Positions 19,237-20,506 of a stretch of DNA of 20,506 nucleotides are shown one piece after another. The translations under genes were made by a program, and so were the position numbers. This stretch comes from DASPLX01 sp035627375. GTDB taxonomy: Bacteria; Pseudomonadota; Gammaproteobacteria; Burkholderiales; Burkholderiaceae_D. The stretch covers positions 1 through 20,506 of the forward strand of contig DASPLX010000028.1 in assembly GCA_035627375.1 (NCBI GenBank), given 5' to 3'. Numbering within the stretch: position 1 is the stretch's first letter; every line of letters begins with the position of its first letter. Under the pieces are notes generated by a model. It was not told where the DNA came from. It worked only from the letters and a program-made list of their open reading frames with translations, and did no database searches.

Positions 19237-19704
19237 CTATTTCGATTCGGCGCGCGCCTTGGCGATGCGCTGCCCGAACGGTTTCGCCGCGAGCGCCGCG
19301 CGGGCATGCTCGAGCAATTCGGACAGCGGAAACGGCAATTCCTCGTCGAGGCTGTCGGCCGCCATCTGCGTCGCGCGCCAGCACGCCTGGATAGACGGAA
19401 CCAGTTCGCGCCCCTTGTCGGTCAGGCGGATCATGCGCTGGCGCGCGTCGTCCGGCCCCGGCTCGGCCGACAGCAAACCTTCCTTGATCATCAGCGCCAC
19501 GGTCTGGGTGGCCGCCGGCTGCGTGATGCCGGCGTTTTCCGCGATCTGGCCGATGGTCGACGGTTCGAGTTGCAGCAAGGCGCGCAGCACCGGCGTATAG
19601 CGCGGCCTGAACGGCAATCCGGCGTCGCGATAGGCTTGCTCCACGGCGCCGTCGAGCAGTTCGATGAGATGGCGCAATTGCGTTCCGAGTCCTTGTTTCT
19701 TCAT
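19237..19704 (-). CDS. MarR-family transcriptional regulator
   Basis: A 155-residue winged-helix regulator. An N-terminal dimerisation helix (LRHLIELLDGAVEQAYRDAG) is followed by TPVLRALLQL. The recognition helix-turn-helix (about 50-75) reads STIGQIAENAGITQPAATQT. The wing contains the family signature DDARQRMIRLTDKGREL (about 89-105, a D.R......T..G pattern). The C-terminal helices complete the dimer interface. No Shine-Dalgarno precedes the ATG, and a TATGAT -10-like box ends 6 bases before it, so the message may be leaderless. An AT-rich repeat overlaps this promoter, consistent with autoregulation. It is upstream of and probably controls the S41 protease gene. The inducer is unknown. Confidence 0.9.
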   Translation of the reverse strand: MKKQGLGTQLRHLIELLDGAVEQAYRDAGLPFRPRYTPVLRALLQLEPSTIGQIAENAGITQPAATQTVALMIKEGLLSAEPGPDDARQRMIRLTDKGRELVPSIQACWRATQMAADSLDEELPFPLSELLEHARAALAAKPFGQRIAKARAESK

Positions 19705-19710
19705 GAGGAA

Positions 19711-19743
19711 ATCATATCACAGCTTATATAAATGCTTATATAA
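19711..19743 (-). promoter_or_regulatory. MarR promoter with paired TTATATAA operator-like repeat
   Basis: GCTTATATAA occurs twice, at 19722-19731 and 19734-19743 (12-bp period). The inner TTATATAA units are self-palindromic, so together they form an inverted repeat with a 4-base spacer (19724-19743), a typical MarR operator size. On the minus strand TATGAT (19711-19716) is a good -10, 6 bases from the ATG. No clear -35 is present. The T/A-rich block stands out in this GC-rich DNA. Confidence 0.5.
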
Positions 19744-19806
19744 AATTTTACGCAAAATTTCGCGCCGGAAAGGCCGTAAGGCCTATGCAGGGTCAAAAAT
19801 CTGCTG

Positions 19807-19812
19807 TATAGT
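19807..19812 (+). promoter_or_regulatory. Possible -10 element of the tRNA operon
   Basis: TATAGT matches 5 of 6 -10 consensus bases, 61 bases before tRNA-Val. No good -35 is found 16-18 bp upstream, so this call rests on the -10 and its position only. Confidence 0.35.
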
Positions 19813-19873
19813 GGCGGGCTTTCCGGATGTCTTTGGAGATATCCGAGCAGTTTGACTGGCTAAGTCGCGTGCA

Positions 19874-19949
19874 GGGTGCTTAGCTCAGTTGGTAGAGCGG
19901 CGCCCTTACAAGGCGTAGGTCGGGAGTTCGAGCCTCTCAGCACCCACCA
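19874..19949 (+). tRNA. tRNA-Val (anticodon TAC)
   Basis: A 76-base cloverleaf. The acceptor GGGTGCT pairs with AGCACCC. The D-arm is GCTCAGTTGGTAGAGC. The anticodon stem GCGCC/GGCGT encloses the loop CTTACAA, with anticodon TAC. The T-arm is GGGAG TTCGAGC CTCTC. The CCA end is encoded (19947-19949). Confidence 0.97.
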
Positions 19950-19993
19950 GGCAGTCAGATTGCGGCAGTACGGAATTCAGCAGTACCGAATAC

Positions 19994-20070
19994 GGAGTGG
20001 TAGTTCAGTTGGTTAGAATACCGGCCTGTCACGCCGGGGGTCGCGGGTTCGAGCCCCGTCCGCTCCGCCA
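19994..20070 (+). tRNA. tRNA-Asp (anticodon GTC)
   Basis: A 77-base cloverleaf. The acceptor GGAGTGG pairs with CCGCTCC. The anticodon stem CCGGC/GCCGG encloses CTGTCAC, with anticodon GTC. The T-arm is GCGGG TTCGAGC CCCGT. The CCA end is encoded. It lies 44 bases after tRNA-Val and is probably on the same transcript. The spacer holds two imperfect 12-base copies of CAGTAC(G/C)GAAT, at 19966 and 19981. Confidence 0.97.
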
Positions 20071-20077
20071 GCAGTAG

Positions 20078-20109
20078 AAAAAAGACGCACTTCGGTGCGT
20101 CTTTTTTTT
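20078..20109. terminator. Bidirectional Rho-independent terminator with UUCG loop
   Basis: The stem GACGCAC (20084-20090) and GTGCGTC (20095-20101) has a TTCG tetraloop and eight T residues (20102-20109) on the + strand. The A-run 20078-20083 gives six T residues on the minus strand. It ends the tRNA transcript and can also end the minus-strand gene whose stop is at 20117. Confidence 0.93.
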
Positions 20110-20116
20110 CGTCCGT

Positions 20117-20506
20117 TCAGGAACGCGACATCAAGTCGTTCAGGTCGCCGTATCCGAGCGCAGGATATCCCGCGTCGCTCAACTGTCCCGATTCCAGGAA
20201 GCGCCGGGCGATGCCGTGCACGGCCCCGTGGATCGCTTCCGCGATGCCCGACCCGGCGCTGAGCCGGCGCACGCCGAGCCGCAGCAGTTGGTCGGCCGGC
20301 GGCAAGCCCGGCAGCGCAAGCACATTCAAGGGCAGCGGCGTGCCGCTCGCGAGCGCCGCGATCTCGGCGGCGTCCGCCACTCCGGCCGCGAACAGGCCAT
20401 CCGCTCCCGCCGCGCGATAGCGTTCGGCGCGCGCGAGCGTTTCCTGCACCCGTTGTTCCGCCGGCACCAGGCGCTTGAGATACACGTCGGTGCGCGCATT
20501 GACGAA
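20117..20506 (-). CDS. Isocitrate lyase/PEP mutase family protein, C-terminal part (partial)
   Basis: The frame is open to the window edge and encodes the last 129 residues. The first visible residues, FVNARTDVYLKRLVPAEQRV, match the conserved (I/L)xARTD strand of the isocitrate lyase/phosphoenolpyruvate mutase superfamily (PrpB and relatives), with the substrate-binding Arg. RAERYRAAGADGLFAAGV follows, then LPLNVLALPGLPP and LGVRRLSAGSGIAEAIHGAV, the usual order of the last beta/alpha repeats of the barrel. The N-terminal half with the catalytic Cys or its substitute lies outside the window, so lyase, mutase or decarboxylase activity cannot be chosen. A GTG inside the frame at 20483-20485 is not the real start because the conserved ARTD motif lies upstream of it. 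Confidence 0.85.
   Translation of the reverse strand, partial: FVNARTDVYLKRLVPAEQRVQETLARAERYRAAGADGLFAAGVADAAEIAALASGTPLPLNVLALPGLPPADQLLRLGVRRLSAGSGIAEAIHGAVHGIARRFLESGQLSDAGYPALGYGDLNDLMSRS

Noticed and set aside
19966..19992. Repeat pair between the tRNAs as an attachment site
   Set aside because: The copies are 12 bases, imperfect and 15 bases apart, with no integrase or foreign DNA nearby. They look like a small spacer duplication.

Overview
The window looks like chromosomal DNA of a high-GC betaproteobacterium, most likely Burkholderiales and probably an Oxalobacteraceae such as Massilia or Duganella. The reasons are the GC-rich codon use, the FadH and prolyl aminopeptidase types, a TonB-dependent sugar-uptake locus and a tandem tRNA-Val/tRNA-Asp pair. 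The genus is an inference from protein flavour, not from a marker gene.

Layout. 1-104: the 3' end of an unidentified + strand gene. 167-3663 (-): a two-gene sensor operon, a membrane hybrid histidine kinase followed by a soluble receiver-kinase that overlaps it by 4 bp. 3842-5217 (-): a small secreted Ala/Gly/Lys-rich protein with a strong terminator, and upstream of it a lipoprotein with a TonB-C-like domain whose start codon lies inside a 13-bp hairpin. 5335-8441 (-): fadH (2,4-dienoyl-CoA reductase), preceded by prolyl aminopeptidase, with two hairpins between them. 8442-8839: a 398-bp stretch with no convincing gene.

8840-18060 is the most coherent block, a disaccharide phosphorolysis locus. 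A TonB-dependent receptor (-) diverges from a LacI regulator (+). Next comes the + strand operon GH65 phosphorylase, beta-phosphoglucomutase, MFS transporter and a second LacI regulator. The inferred flow is: outer-membrane uptake by the receptor, inner-membrane uptake by the MFS protein, phosphorolysis by GH65 to glucose plus beta-glucose 1-phosphate, then PgmB to glucose 6-phosphate. No hydrolase is present. Two operator families are visible. Three ATCGAT-centred palindromes at exact 21-bp steps sit between receptor and first LacI gene. Two CAAA(C/T)CGGTTTG sites surround the -10 of the GH65 operon. Each probably belongs to one of the two LacI proteins.

18073-19704 (-): a MarR-family regulator followed by an S41-family protease, with an AT-rich operator-like repeat upstream. 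19874-20109 (+): tRNA-Val(TAC), tRNA-Asp(GTC) and a UUCG-loop bidirectional terminator. 20117-20506 (-): the C-terminal part of an isocitrate lyase/PEP mutase family protein that runs off the window.

I found no CRISPR array, insertion sequence, phage gene or rRNA. The gene families are all recognisable. The less ordinary material is regulatory: the phased operator array, the start-codon hairpin, the hairpin pair ahead of fadH and two apparently leaderless regulator genes.
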